64,000 nt of DNA from Pithys albifrons albifrons. Lineage: Eukaryota > Chordata > Aves > Passeriformes > Thamnophilidae. This document shows positions 52,357 to 64,000 of this stretch, piece after piece (within the stretch, counting starts at the first letter, position 1; each line of letters begins with the position of its first letter). The stretch is taken from positions 13,847,001 to 13,911,000 of the forward strand of contig NC_092471.1 in NCBI RefSeq assembly GCF_047495875.1. The letters run 5' to 3'. Below the pieces are notes generated by a model that saw only the letters and a list, made by a program, of their open reading frames with translations, was not told where the DNA came from and made no database searches. A program made the position numbers and the translations under genes.

Positions 52357-53954
52357 CTAGGGAAGAAAGAAAAAGTTTTGAAAACAAATTCATGGACAAA
52401 AAGAATGAGAACTAAAAATGACTATGGATGCTCCACTGAGCCTAAGGATGCAATTGTTCTAGGAAGTGACCCCACTATTACACATCCTTATGCCACAGCT
52501 GAACACCCTAACTACCCAACATGAAGCACTTCCTCAGAATGAGAGTGAGGACAGGTTTTACTCTTCAAATTGTGACTTCATCAGATGGCAGCTGACTCCA
52601 CCTCTATTGCCAGCCTGTGAAGATTTATGAATAGAGCATGGTTTGACCTGCAAAGCCCAAACAGTAAGGGGACCCTCCTTATAGCACTGGATGCAGCTCT
52701 AAAGAGGGGTACATGGTGGCAAGATGCAGCCCTAATCAAGACTGCATAGTGGCAAAATAAAGAAAATTAAAGAAAATAGAACTGTTGTCAAAAGGGCAGT
52801 GTGGTGGGTGCATTTCAGCTGAAGACATGCCCTGGGTGGCTACAGCTGATACTACTGAAGATAAAGCCAGCAAGTTTCAGATCTTCAGTTATCCTTCCCA
52901 AATTATGTGTCATACAGGATGGTAGGAGAGAGAAGGGAAAACTATGTCCTATGGTCCTTGGTCAGTGGGACAGGCAGACATAACAACTTCCCTCAGCTCC
53001 TGTTAGGCACTAGTGTTTTTGGCCCATCAAATTTCTACCTTTAGCAATGCTGCTACCGCAGTGAGGGCTGGCTGAGCCCAGTGAGGGACAGAGCCCAGGA
53101 TCAACTACTGTGTAGGAAAGCTCTCAACCAGTCTTAGCAGAAGCAGGAGGGCCAGTCTGGTCCAGCACCTCAGCCTCATGGGGCTCTGCTCCAGCACCAT
53201 GGACACGCACAGTGCAGCCTTTGGCCAAGCCTTGGCACGTCCTTGGGAAGATGACCCAGAGACAAGGGAGGTGCTGATGTCTGTGTTCTCGAAAGAGCTT
53301 CTGGGTTTCTGCTGTGGAGCCCATGGTCTGTTTTCATTGCACAAAGTCCAAATGGTGACAATGAGGAGAAAGGAAGGAGCTGGTGAACAGCTCACCCCTC
53401 CCGGTATGTGAAGCTGCAGCAGAGCTCAGTGCCATGACAAGAAGTACACTATTATATTGCATTGATTGCCTGACCTCCACACAGGGGGAGGCAGAAAAAG
53501 ATTTAAGCATCCAGTGAACTTTTCTGTGAGATAATATAATCCAAATCCTGCATGCCTCTGCCAAATCCTATGCCGTAGACGTTGCTTTGTGGAAAATCTC
53601 TTCACAGCAAAATGATGAAACAGAGACTGTATCACATAATTAAAAGAGGGCCAGGCAGTCTGACTGAAGGCAGAAATGAAGCATATTTTAGAACTGCAAT
53701 TACAGGCTTGACCTTAGCCTCTTCCTGGACACACATAAAAGGCTGTACAGAAAGCCTAGGATTCATGGGAAGGTGATGTCAGCAAACATTTCAGAATATT
53801 CACTGTCAAAATGCATCTAGTATCCACTGTGTACCCACTTGGCAGGCTGAAGTGTAAGCAAACCTAGTGTTCTCCCTCCTAGGGGACACCTGAACATAAA
53901 ACAGTGGGAAAAGGGAAAAGGAGTCTGCTATTTGAGGAAATTCAATTACAAGGT

Positions 53955-54018
53955 ATGAAATCCTGACTCCACTAAGGTCAAAAGCAAAAGTCAACTTCAG
54001 TGAGGTAAGGACTATTCA
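53955..54018. repeat. Palindromic short repeat, MITE-like, degenerate
   Basis: The left half tgaaatcctgactccact and the right half cttcagtgaggtaaggact are imperfect reverse complements around a centre of gtcaaaagcaaaagtcaa. This matches a short palindromic repeat I recall from sauropsid genomes, with arms of the type tgaaatcctggccccactga. The structure suggests a non-autonomous DNA transposon, but no target-site duplication was confirmed. Confidence 0.55.
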
Positions 54019-54396
54019 ATATATGTGTTTACAGAGTGACCTTGTGAGCACAAGGTCTATTACAAAGGTACAGGGTAGCTACATTGAAGACTTTCACTTA
54101 TCACTGCAACAAAAGTTACTGGACAAAAAATTTCAGATAGGATCACACATACAAAACAGCACAAACATTTAAAGCCCAGTGTATAAACAAACACTGTGTG
54201 TGGAAGGAGTGAGAAAGTATAAAACTGGTTAAAAAAACATACATACATCTACCTACAGAGAGGAGCCAGAGTACTGTTGGCCAAAGAACCTTGAATGACA
54301 GTAGAGAAAGTTTTGAGTTTACTCATCTGAAAAATGTCACTTCAAAATGTCTGGGCAACAACCCCATCCCGACCACCACAGGACAGCACATGACAG

Positions 54397-54489
54397 TGGG
54401 GCAGAGCACTGCAAGCTGCAGAGAGACACACAAACATGACTGCACACCACACTGGGGCAGAGCACTGCAAGCTGCAGAGAGACACACAA
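54397..54489 (+). repeat. Tandem duplication, 56-bp period
   Basis: A 37-bp sequence beginning tggggcagagcactgcaagc occurs identically at 54397-54433 and 54453-54489. The 19 bp between the copies are not repeated in full. Perfect identity suggests a recent local duplication or a young minisatellite seed. Open frames on both strands run through it, but none resembles a known protein. Confidence 0.95.
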
Positions 54490-55744
54490 CGGTCTACTTA
54501 GAACTTTACTCTGCAGGATCAAGAGAAAGGATGGCATTTTTTTGATCATCCCCACGCCTTCACCATTCTTTGCTATGTCCCAGTTTCTTTTGGAGGTCCC
54601 TCATCTTTAAGTACTTGCTAAGCTCTATTTCTTTTAGCTTCTGAAATATGATCTATCTACCTTCTTATTTGTTAAGACTATAAAGAACCACCACAGTGTA
54701 TGTGTTGTGTATGTATACATTAACACGTGTCTACAGCCACCTAGGTTTGTAAATACCTGGGAAAGTAGGCAGGGAGTTGCATTAATTTTTTTTTTCCAGG
54801 AAAAGTTAAAAAACTTTAATCAATCCAAATTTGGAAGTATTTAGAAATTCCTGGAAGTAAAAATAATAAAACCGAGCATATGAAATGCTTTAAAGAGGAA
54901 TTTAATGGAAACAAAGTAATCCCACAAAATTGAGTTAGGATTTATTTTCACATGGTTTGGACTTAAAGTAATTCCAAAATCATGTTAACTGTTGGAGTGG
55001 GCAGATGACTGCTATGGAAGCACGCATTTTTTTATAGACCTGGAGATTAAATGAGAAAGTAAACCTGCACAGTTTGTTGGCTTAGAAGTCACTGTGGTCC
55101 TCTGATGTAGTAACATCAAGCATCCTCCTTTCTGAAAATTATTTAAACATTGTTTTAATTGACTCCATGTGTTTTGTTTATTAGAGTTAGGCACGCTCGT
55201 CTCTTCAGCTAAGTCTGCTTTTTTCAGCTATAAAAGCCCCCAGGTAAGTAACTAAGAAGGACACATGCAGACACAATCTAATGAATCACCCAAAATACAA
55301 ATACTCCAAGCAAACCTTCTAAGGGCTGCAGAGGTACAAAGCCAAATCACGATTTAAATGGAAGGAGAGGACTGGGGAAGGATTTAAACTCACAAGTTTC
55401 TAAGGAAAAGGTCAGAGCTAAAGAATTGAGTATGGGGGATATGGGGCAGATGGTAAATAGCTTTACAAAACCAGTCCCTAAAATTAATAGCTGCCTTCAA
55501 GATTTATTTCCTGTCTCTGTATTTCATTTTTCCATCATTTCCTTCTTGTTCAAAAGAAAGTGTGTCGTGTTTTTAAGTACAGATAAAAGCACTGAGCCAG
55601 GCTCTAAGAGGTCATTATGGAAAAAAGAACCAGGATTGTGTACTTTGCATTCCTACAGAGGCAGCTTCCCTTCCTGCAGTGCACTCTAAACTGCTTAGCC
55701 TGATCTAATTTGAAGCCTCCCAAGATACAGGGCTCATGCTACTC

Positions 55745-56082
55745 CCCTTGGGACAATTGAGGGGAGACATGAGAACAGTCTTCAATTACAGAAAGATCTG
55801 TTCCTAAAGGAGAGAATAATCTGTTCTCCAGTTTTATGGTGTATATGAACTTCAACTGCAGACACAAAAATTTCAGTTAGACATAAGAAAAGGCTCTCTA
55901 ATGGTAAGGACTCTGCATCAGTGAAATAGATTGCTCAGAGCTACACAGACTCCACCTGTGGAGGAACACACTTAAGAACAGATTAGCACACATCAGTCAG
56001 GAATGGCTTAGGCAGAATTGATTCCTATGCTGGGACAGGGATGCATGGTAGATGATGAGATTTCTTAGACCTTTCCCAGATC
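55745..56082 (+). mobile_element. Old, diverged CR1 3' segment
   Basis: The plus strand follows the layout of an old CR1-type LINE tail: attgaggggagacatgagaac, ttcaattacag, gttagacataagaaaaggc, tctaatggtaagg, aagaacagattagcacacatc, caggaatggcttag, then a degenerate ggactagatgacctc-like end around 56050-56080. Many substitutions and small gaps show it is far older than the copy near 25 kb. No readable protein of length remains. Confidence 0.8.
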
Positions 56083-58714
56083 GTTTTCTTTTTCTGTAGT
56101 TTTGACAGATCTCCATTGGCCAAACCCAACCCTTACTGCCTGTCTTGTGGATACATTCAAAAAAAGGCAGAACAAAACAAGAAACAATGCTGGTGTCTCC
56201 CTTGAGTGGACACAAAGGCAGCCTCAGGACTGACACTTTGCCCACATCGTTAGAGGGCAGTTGAGCAGGGGGAGGAGCAGCCCCCCCCACACCACTAGCA
56301 ATAAACACAATCTGAGGCCACTGCTGCTAAAGAGACTTTATCTGTGGTATTCTCTCTATCCAATGCCCCTCTCATTCCTTTTAACTTTTAGCTAAATCTG
56401 TTGCTTTAAACTTTCTGCAGTTTTTGGTGACACAGTATGTTAAAGTTGCATTCAGAAAAAATTAATATGTGATGAATAGATTTTCTAAGGTTATTACAAC
56501 CTTGATGCTACAGCTGGTGCTAAGCAACCTACTGCCTTGATGGAATAAAGATAGCCAAGTAATTTAGCATTTATTAAAGACTTTATTAATGATTTATTAA
56601 TGTTTTATTAACTATTTATCAATGCAACCTTAGTAAAAAGCGTGTCTTGTTTCACATCCTTCTGGTTTCTGCATTTATACAAACCTGATCAAACTCTATC
56701 TGCTAGGAAGCCAGTAATGCATGAGGGGCAGCCACATTTTCTGTGTGTGATGCATACTGAATTAAAAAACATCTCAGCCTTCTTCATCTTTGGAGGAAAG
56801 GCTAAGAAAAGAATGAATGTATCGATATATATTTTACATGGATGAGCAAATGACACTAAACCGTAACGCAACAAAAAGGCAATAACCCTACGGGTTGTTT
56901 TCATTCATATTCCTTATGAAGAAATGGAAAATCTGCATGAGCAGTTGGGAATACCCTGACCAGTTATCTGCCCTGATACATACTGGGTCATGGCTTCCTT
57001 AGAAAGGGATTTTGAGTAAGAGAAAAAAAACCAAAAAACAAACAACCAAAAGACTTCAGTGATGGCTTCCAAAGAAAGAAATTTTTCCTGGTATCAGTGT
57101 TAAGGCAGGAAACCTTTTACTCAGGGAAATATTTTAGAAAATTTATTATGAGTGGCTAGTTCCCAGTACATATTTTTTGAGGAACAATGTGGTCGCATTT
57201 GCAATGATGTCCTTGTCATACTAGAATTTATCTTATTACTTTACCAAAAACTGCTTGAAAGCCATTTGGAAATACAGTCCATACATGCATGAGTTTATTA
57301 TTGAAAAGTTAGAATTTATTCTACAAAAAGCAACCATTTCCCTGACCATAACCTAAACCACAGCATTCACCTGTGGGTTTTATCAATGACAACAATTAAG
57401 TTTCCTTTGCCAACTGGGGAATGGGGTATACTCCATATCATCCCATGGTAAATTAATATTCCTTTCTCATTAACAGGAAGGGGATAAACAAAAATTATAT
57501 TCAGTGAAAATGAATACAGGAATTGCTTTAGAAGCCAATAGCAGTTGACTATAAACGTTACAACATATGTTTTCCTTTCCTACTTTGTTAACGTTTCAAA
57601 ATCCACAAAGAAATATGGACTTTTCCTTTTTCTGCTGAGTTTCTCAATACTCTCTGACTCCTATATACCTCTAACTTTCCAATATATTTCCCTCATACTG
57701 TAGCTTTTATAACTAATAACACTCATATTCTTTGCTTAGAGCATTTACAAGACAATAAAAAAATAGTAAATTGTGATTGATGTACTTCTCTAACCAATCT
57801 TGTGAATGTGAAGAAAAACAATGTTCCATATTACAGTGAGAAGGTATCTCAGCTCAAGAGGCTGTTTTAGGGAGAGAGTAATGAAGCTACACCACATGAA
57901 CCCACCACCAGATTCCAATTTAACAAGTCTGATACCATCCTAAAGGAAACCATAGCCTGGGTAATAGTGTGTCTACTCTGTCAAATGATTTAGCTTCCTG
58001 CTGGGCCCTGAGCCCAAATGGTCCCCATTGTGCACAAAACAATTCCCTCCCCAGGTTCCTCTGTGAAACAGGCTGGATGCTTTTCTTCAGGGGCTACCTC
58101 AGGAAGATTAAATATATATAGGGTCAAAACTTGTCCTGAATGTGGTTCACACTGCCCAGGACAATCCTTCAATTTAATCCCAAGGCAGTTTTGTACCCTT
58201 GAGCACCTTCTCACATATTCTTGGCATTTTTAGGACATACCCCTAAGTGACCTACTATAGAAACATCATTATGGTGAACTGTGCAGAACAAGAGATCTGC
58301 AGAAGCTGCACCCCTGCTCCTGCCAGGCTGAGGTTACCTGTATGAGTGAAGTGTGGGAAGGACATGGGGAGGTCCCAGAACATATACAGCAAGAAAAATT
58401 ACATTGTGTATAAAAAGGAACAGCACCTTACAGGAAGCACATGGAACAGTGCTCTTGACAAGTTTTATATCATGAGACAGGCCACATACTGACTAGGAAT
58501 AACCACACTGAGGTAACTCCCCATCCAAGACAGGCAGGAGGCATGTTGTCTGCTGCAGGAATTTGTGGGGTTTGTTAAGGATAGGCCACAATGGTTGAGT
58601 GCAAGGAGAGGATGACTACAGTCCTGAAGTTTTGCCAGGCATATGTGAGATGCTGGGCCACGTGAGGTGTTCCTATTTCCATACAACTGTTTTTCTGGAC
58701 AGACCTGATGGGTC

Positions 58715-58840
58715 AGGAACAAGGAACTGTCAGAATGGGTCAGACTCGAGGTCCCTCCTGCTCATCTGGGATGCTGTGGACAGCGTTTGGTGCAGTGTCT
58801 TCCACAGAGCACTTCAAGAACACCAGAGCAACCATGAGGG
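58715..58840 (+). mobile_element. Ancient amniote interspersed repeat (CR1-like)
   Basis: The stretch aggaactgtcagaatgggtc followed by agactcgaggtccctcctg, with a later gctgtggacagcg, resembles a repeat common in turtle, crocodile and bird DNA. From memory that repeat reads gccatactgggtcagacc, then aaggtccatctagccc, then a gacagtggcc motif. The order and spacing agree but divergence is high. I believe the family is CR1-related but cannot prove it without alignment. Its limits are approximate. Confidence 0.5.
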
Positions 58841-61800
58841 CAAAATCCTGACCCTCCACACTTACTAATTCTCAGTCTTTTCTGTTTAATATCACATTGG
58901 GAACTGGATATTCAGTCAACACCACCTAACAGCAGTTTTAGAGCCCTTCAAGTCACTGACACACCCATAAATGCTCAGGTATTTGCAGTCACTATAAAGA
59001 ATCCAGTCCCAGAAAACTGTCACTCCTAGGAACTAAACAAATGGCTTTGTTGCCCAATACACAACACCAGAGCCCTGCTGTGGACAGTATGGCCAAAGCA
59101 ATACCTCCTGTTCTTGCCAACTTCTCCATTCCCACTGACATGTACAGCCATATCCCATTGATTTTATTTATTCAAAATCATATTTGTTGGTAACCATCCC
59201 TAGGGATGGCACATCTAATTTTCATGAGGGTCCCAAGAGATAGGAAGTATTCATTGAACTGTTAAATACAACATAACATTCTGGCACTACAACAGTATAA
59301 TATAAACAAAGGCACAATAAGTCATAAAAAGCTAATTCTTTAAAAAGTTACTAATACCAACATATAATTTCATCTCTGCAATTTAAAAAAGCATTGGCAA
59401 AAAAATCATTCTCCAAGTAAATAAGCAACTGTGTTTTGAAACTATTCACTGCTGGCACTTGTTTAAGGGAATCTGGTAATTTGTTCCATCCATCCTGAGC
59501 TTCACAAGCAAAAAAGCATGTCTTGAATTGCCTGTTTTCTTCTCTGAAACTTAGGGTTCACACCAAGAGGAGAGCAGAACTATAATTTACAGTTACAAAA
59601 CAAGACTACCCTGAGGCACTCCACTGTGCACATTTATACAATATATTACATCATCTTCTTTACATTGTCATATGTAATCAATTCATGTTTTTTTCATACA
59701 AAATACAACAGTGAATTATATCGTCACAGGACAAGACCTTATCAATGTAGTTTATTATAAAACGCATTTAATTTCTGGAGCCACTTACACCACTGTAGTG
59801 AAAAAATAAAATCTCCGAATTCAATATCAGGCAAAATTAAATAGCTAAACTACAAAACTTCTTGTTCTGTAGGCTTAGCACAGATATGTTTAAGTTTTAC
59901 ATTTTTAGATCCATGTAACCAGCTTATAACTTAGATCCTGACAATATGATGAAACTGAGTCCAAAAATCATGAGGAATTTGAAAACATTAACTTGTGCCA
60001 GAAGACACCAGGGTTAGTCTTAAACAGGAGCATTAATTATCTGAAACGGCCTATGGGGGGAAATAAGAAATCAGGTTAGGTAACTTACTTGAGTTTAAAG
60101 CTAAATTCTTTTTTATAAGCCATGATTTGCTTTCATTAAGACTGGACTCTGAGTTGTTACTCATCAAATACAAAGAAAAGAAGTCACCACATGCTGCTGT
60201 ACAACATACACTGAATCCCTTTACAAAAGCTGGGGTTTTGTCTTCAAAATGAAGACCCTTCCAGACCTCTTATTCTGCTTAGCACACAGACAGTGAGTGT
60301 GCTAGGGTAGCATTTGTTTTTATGTTGTTCTTACACAGTTTCACCAACATCTCAACTGTAATGCCATTAAAATAGGAGTCTGGGGCTGAAGCAAAGACAC
60401 AGTGAACACTTAGAAAAGCTCAAACCTGCCCTTCCAAAGCTGTCCTTTTTTACTGTTTCCTTTTCTGCATCTATGTGATGCTCTCCCTACCATGTGTCTC
60501 AGTTCAGAACTTGCTTCTCCCTCCATGCATGAAGAATTTACTTTCCCCTAAGGAGCATGATTATCTTCCCAGTACCTACATCAGGGACTATGAATGCACT
60601 GGCAGCAAAAAATGTCTCGTTTTTTTTGTCTTATGTGATGTCTTGGGCAGTGGTTGAACTTCTGAATATTGACTGGAAACTGGGAACAGTGAATATTGGC
60701 TGGAAAATCCCGTGTAGACAACTTAGCCAGCTTGACTGGCACATCAAAGAAGCTCCACACTGAAGCATAATTATTGGATCCTCTAATTTTGTCACCTTTT
60801 CTAAGGTTAAAAAACTCAGAATGTTTGCCAGAGAATATACTATGGGTTCTCACCTGTTACAGAGAGGTAGAGTCCTTGCTGCCTCTCACTCTCAACCCTT
60901 TAATTCTCTTTACTTACAGAAAGACCTAAGCAGACACCTGAAACCCTCTCGTACAACCTGGCATTTATTATAGTAATTTTAGCCTTCAGAAAAGAACAAA
61001 CATTTCAGTCTGGATTTCCTTTTCCTCACTTGTGCCTTGAAGCAGGTCTGTTCCTGCATCTGTGTGTCCTGTAAATCATGTCAACACTCCCCTTTGATCC
61101 ACTCCTGCTAAGCTAACAGGTGTAGAAAAAAATAGATGTATGTTATAGAACATATTCTTTTTTTTGCATGTCAGCCTTACCTAAATAAGTCAGCTTAAAG
61201 GGTAAAGAAAACCGAAGCCAAAACATTCTGAGGTCTTTTCTGATCTCTCTTAAGGTTTGGAGGCTACAGAGTCTTTCTGGTAGACAGATTCCCACTGTGA
61301 CATGCATTTGACTCCTCATTTCCCAGTGTATTCTTTCTTACAAAGCTGCTAAGTTTGAGCTTGGAAATACTAATTACTTGGGACTGCCACTAAGACATAT
61401 GACAGCTGAGGATGCTTGGTCCCACACAGAGTGGTCCTAATGTCTGAAATCAGATTCATATATCCTCCTTCCCTGGTGTCTGCATTTTTTAAAAATTCTG
61501 ACAGCAAACTACATTGAACAAACTAAATCCTAAAAACAGGGCTGAAGAAGGGCAAAGTCCATAACCTTCCTGTCTGCAAACACTGCACTACTTTTCCCCA
61601 CGGGAAAATCAATGAACAGGACACAAAAGCCACAGTACTAAAATGCAGTAAGTTTGGTGCACTGGCATTTAAAAATCATATATCTACATTACCAGACGAT
61701 GACATATATCGTCCTTTTGACTTCTAGATGGTCAAAAAGGAATAGCAAACTGTTCATTAGTAAAAGTTTATCAGGGGTCATATGAGCAATCTGGAACAAA

Positions 61801-64000
61801 CTTGGAGCAAGCCCAAGAAAAGACCACCCAGTAGACCCATGGCTGCTGTTAGCCCTAAGCAGTTAGTGATAGTTGCAGCTCCAGCTGGTGTCAAACACTG
61901 ACAATTACCAGTCACCAAACAAAGATGAACTGGAATAAACCTGCCAAAGAATATTTTGTATTTTTAGTACGAAGTGCAATGTATTATTATGTTCCAGCAA
62001 CTACCAAAAGCAGTTGTTGATCTCACTTTGCTGAAGACATACAAAGGCTGGATGCAGTAACACAGCATTCTTTTTGAAGGGTAACTCGTGTTCTAAGTGA
62101 AAGACTCTATAAAATGACAGTGCTGCTGCAAAGTAGAATGATACATTTAGTCCAATTCCCACTCTAAGCCTTTTCAAAGAGCACAAGCAGTTAGTGCAAC
62201 ATTCCTTAGGGTTCCTGTATCCTTTCAAACATGATAGCTTTCTTGTAGTTTACACTTATCATATTAAGAAAAATGGTAATGAGGAGATCATGACAACCTC
62301 TTTTAAAAGCAACAATGACTCAATTGCCAAGAAAAGAGAAGTGATAACTATTTTCATGGAAAGAAGTCTCCAGTGAACGCCTCACTGTTGAAGCTGTGTT
62401 CTTTGCTTTTGTCTGAACTCAGGAATGACAAGGGGCTGCTCTTCAAAAAAACTCTGAGCACCAGTTTTTCATTTGATTGGAACAACAATAGTTTTTCAGA
62501 TAAACTGGCAGTTCAGACCTCTTGTTGAAAAGATTATAGAGACTCAAGAGGTTGGAAATTGTAAAATACTGGAATAACTAGAAGGGATTAATTGGCTTGA
62601 TTTAAAAAAAAAGAAAAAATTAAAATCACTACTGGGAATGTTCCCCTACAAACCAAACACAAAGGGTTTCAGGTTTTTTCCTGAGGCTCAGAAGAGTATT
62701 TTTAAAGGTTACGGTACCTTGGTGTACACAAACAATGTATTTAGTAGGATATACTCATGGCAAAGAAGCTAATGGATTACAAAGCCCAAAGGGGTCCTTA
62801 ACACTCAGTGCTTGTGCAATAAATTCCATCAGAAGATCTCAATGCGTTCCTGACAAGAGATCAGTACCTGCCATTTTCCAGTCTGGCTACAGAGGTGAAA
62901 TTTGGTCGATGCCTTAAATCACCTGCTCAACCAGCAGCAAATGCCATGAACACTACCCTGACCATTTCTTTCCCTATCAGCAACCCAGGCAAGTCTCCTA
63001 TGTCAATGTGTGCCCATCTTCCTGTTCCACTCTGCAAAGTATTAGCAGGTATTCCACCTTCCCCAAACAGTATTTACTTAGATGTTGCACATAAATTTTG
63101 GAATAGAGAAAGCACTTAAAGGAGAGCTCTGAAGTGTTGATAACACAGTTTCCGGTGACAGCCACACCAGAGCCCTGGCCCTAGGAACTCTGAAAGGCTA
63201 TACTGTAACACTTGCACCACAAAGAATGATGTTGAACAAATATAAATCTGGGCATTTAGGTCTGACCTTCAGATTTGTGTTTGTAGACAATTTTTATCTC
63301 TTGCCTCTGAACAATGGTCAACAAACACCTCAATGCCTTGAAGTAATAAAATCATCTTAATTTCTAATGCTAAAACCTGACATTTTCGTCCACTGACTTC
63401 TGCAAGGCTAGATGCCTGTATGACTGTTTTTAAATCAAAAAGAAATGTGAGAAATTCCTTGAGAGGAAAAAAAAAGAGAAAAATGAAAATAAAATAAAAA
63501 AGGCATTCTGGTCTGATTTTCTAAGTATCCAAAGAAATGGTTACACAGCTGACAAATCAATGTGGCAGCATCTACAGGCTAATTGAACAAATGTGACAAT
63601 TTTACTGTGACAATTTGAAAACCTTCGAAAGTGCCACCCATCCACAGTAAGCATTCTTCTCAAATGTATATTAAAACCCATGTACTGTATTAAGGAATTC
63701 AAAGGAACTTACATATTCAATAAGAACACAATTATAAGCACAATTTGAAATATACGGCTAAAATAGATTGGAAGTTCATAAGGTTTCTCTGAACGACATG
63801 CTTTCTTCAAAGCAATGTTAGAAATTCTCTACAGAAATGGATAATTCACAGTACACAGTGTAATTTTAAATATCTGATTGAGCCTTGCTTTTGCCCAATT
63901 ACCACACCATTAATTTCAGCTGAGGACATCAATGCACTTTGCAGGCAACCAATTTAACTTTTAACAATGGCAGTGTGGGTGAGGTTCTATTTCACCATTT

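Larger units (their letters stand above)
1..64000 (-). other. AFF2: AFF2 (FMR2) gene, internal segment
   Basis: The whole window appears to lie inside one minus-strand gene. Four short exons were found by reading the reverse complement for splice-flanked frames resembling AF4/FMR2-family proteins. Joined, they give 47+29 codons of continuous protein with matching phases (0, 0, 1, 2, 0). AFF2 is a nuclear scaffold of the AFF family, linked to P-TEFb-type transcription elongation complexes and to nuclear speckles and RNA binding; silencing of the human gene causes FRAXE intellectual disability. Those roles are family knowledge, not visible here. The N-terminal homology region, the serine-rich region, the nuclear localisation signals and the C-terminal homology domain are not in the window. 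The promoter and its CGG-repeat region are also absent. The identity rests on remembered human paralogue sequences and was not searched. Confidence 0.9.
52357..64000 (-). other. AFF2: AFF2 intron upstream of the 87-nt exon (partial)
   Basis: At least 11.6 kb of intron; its donor lies beyond the right edge. I looked on the minus strand for the preceding exon, expected to end with a sequence like SCVEEILR, and did not find it. The stretch holds an old CR1 copy (55.7-56.1 kb), a CR1-like fragment (58.7 kb), a palindromic short repeat (54.0 kb) and a 56-bp-period duplication (54.4 kb). Position 52.9-53.4 kb is mildly GC-rich with several overlapping short frames on both strands, none recognisable. 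Nothing else stands out. Confidence 0.75.

Noticed and set aside
59400..59570. Possible old LINE fragment (ggtaatttgttccatccatc region)
   Set aside because: Vague resemblance to the tails of L2/CR1-type elements, but too diverged to assign without alignment.
1..64000. CRISPR arrays, tRNA genes, bacterial operons, riboswitches
   Set aside because: No regularly spaced identical repeats, no convincing tRNA B box with a cloverleaf context, and no prokaryotic gene organisation; the DNA is vertebrate intron sequence.

Overview
The window looks like bird nuclear DNA. It is AT-rich and poor in repeats. The repeats present are CR1 LINE fragments (one with an intact 3' end, two older tails), one LTR of a family I associate with birds, and short degenerate palindromic repeats of a kind known from birds, turtles and crocodilians. 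There are no prokaryotic operons and no long open reading frames. Nearly all ORFs of 60-176 codons are chance frames in intron sequence; the exception is a decayed CR1 reading frame near 25 kb.

The only gene I can support is AFF2 (FMR2, the AF4/FMR2-family gene of the human FRAXE locus), on the minus strand. Four small coding exons join in order: 52270-52356 (87 nt), 49962-49998 (37 nt), 49661-49712 (52 nt) and 13655-13706 (52 nt). Each has AG/GT splice signals, the phases agree at every junction, and the joined product reads [10 protein letters not shown]...FSIPSK, then DSQHLTSGYNVQ, KWSDPAG...VPQKS and MLEDDLKLSSDEDDNEQ. This is the conserved AF4/LAF4/FMR2 (ALF) stretch just before the serine-rich part of the protein. 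The FSIP, SQHLT and KW-DP-TKSV pieces fit AFF2 as I recall it rather than AFF1, AFF3 or AFF4. No other AFF2 exon was recognised, so the flanking introns run off both ends.

Layout, left to right: 1-13.65 kb, downstream intron with a CR1 tail; 13.66-13.71 kb, last exon in the window; 13.71-49.66 kb, a 35.95-kb intron holding the LTR, the main CR1, GC-rich patches, a palindromic repeat pair, a 20-bp hairpin and a 5S rRNA-derived element; 49.66-52.36 kb, a cluster of three exons, two of them separated by only 249 bp; 52.36-64 kb, upstream intron with old CR1-like and palindromic repeats and a 56-bp-period duplication.

The most interesting points are the phase-interlocked run of three small exons (37+52+52 = 141 nt, in frame only as a unit), the 5S rRNA-derived element with an unexplained 3' tail, the 20-bp perfect hairpin just upstream of it, and two open cryptic-exon candidates whose phases fit AFF2. 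I found no clear undescribed system.
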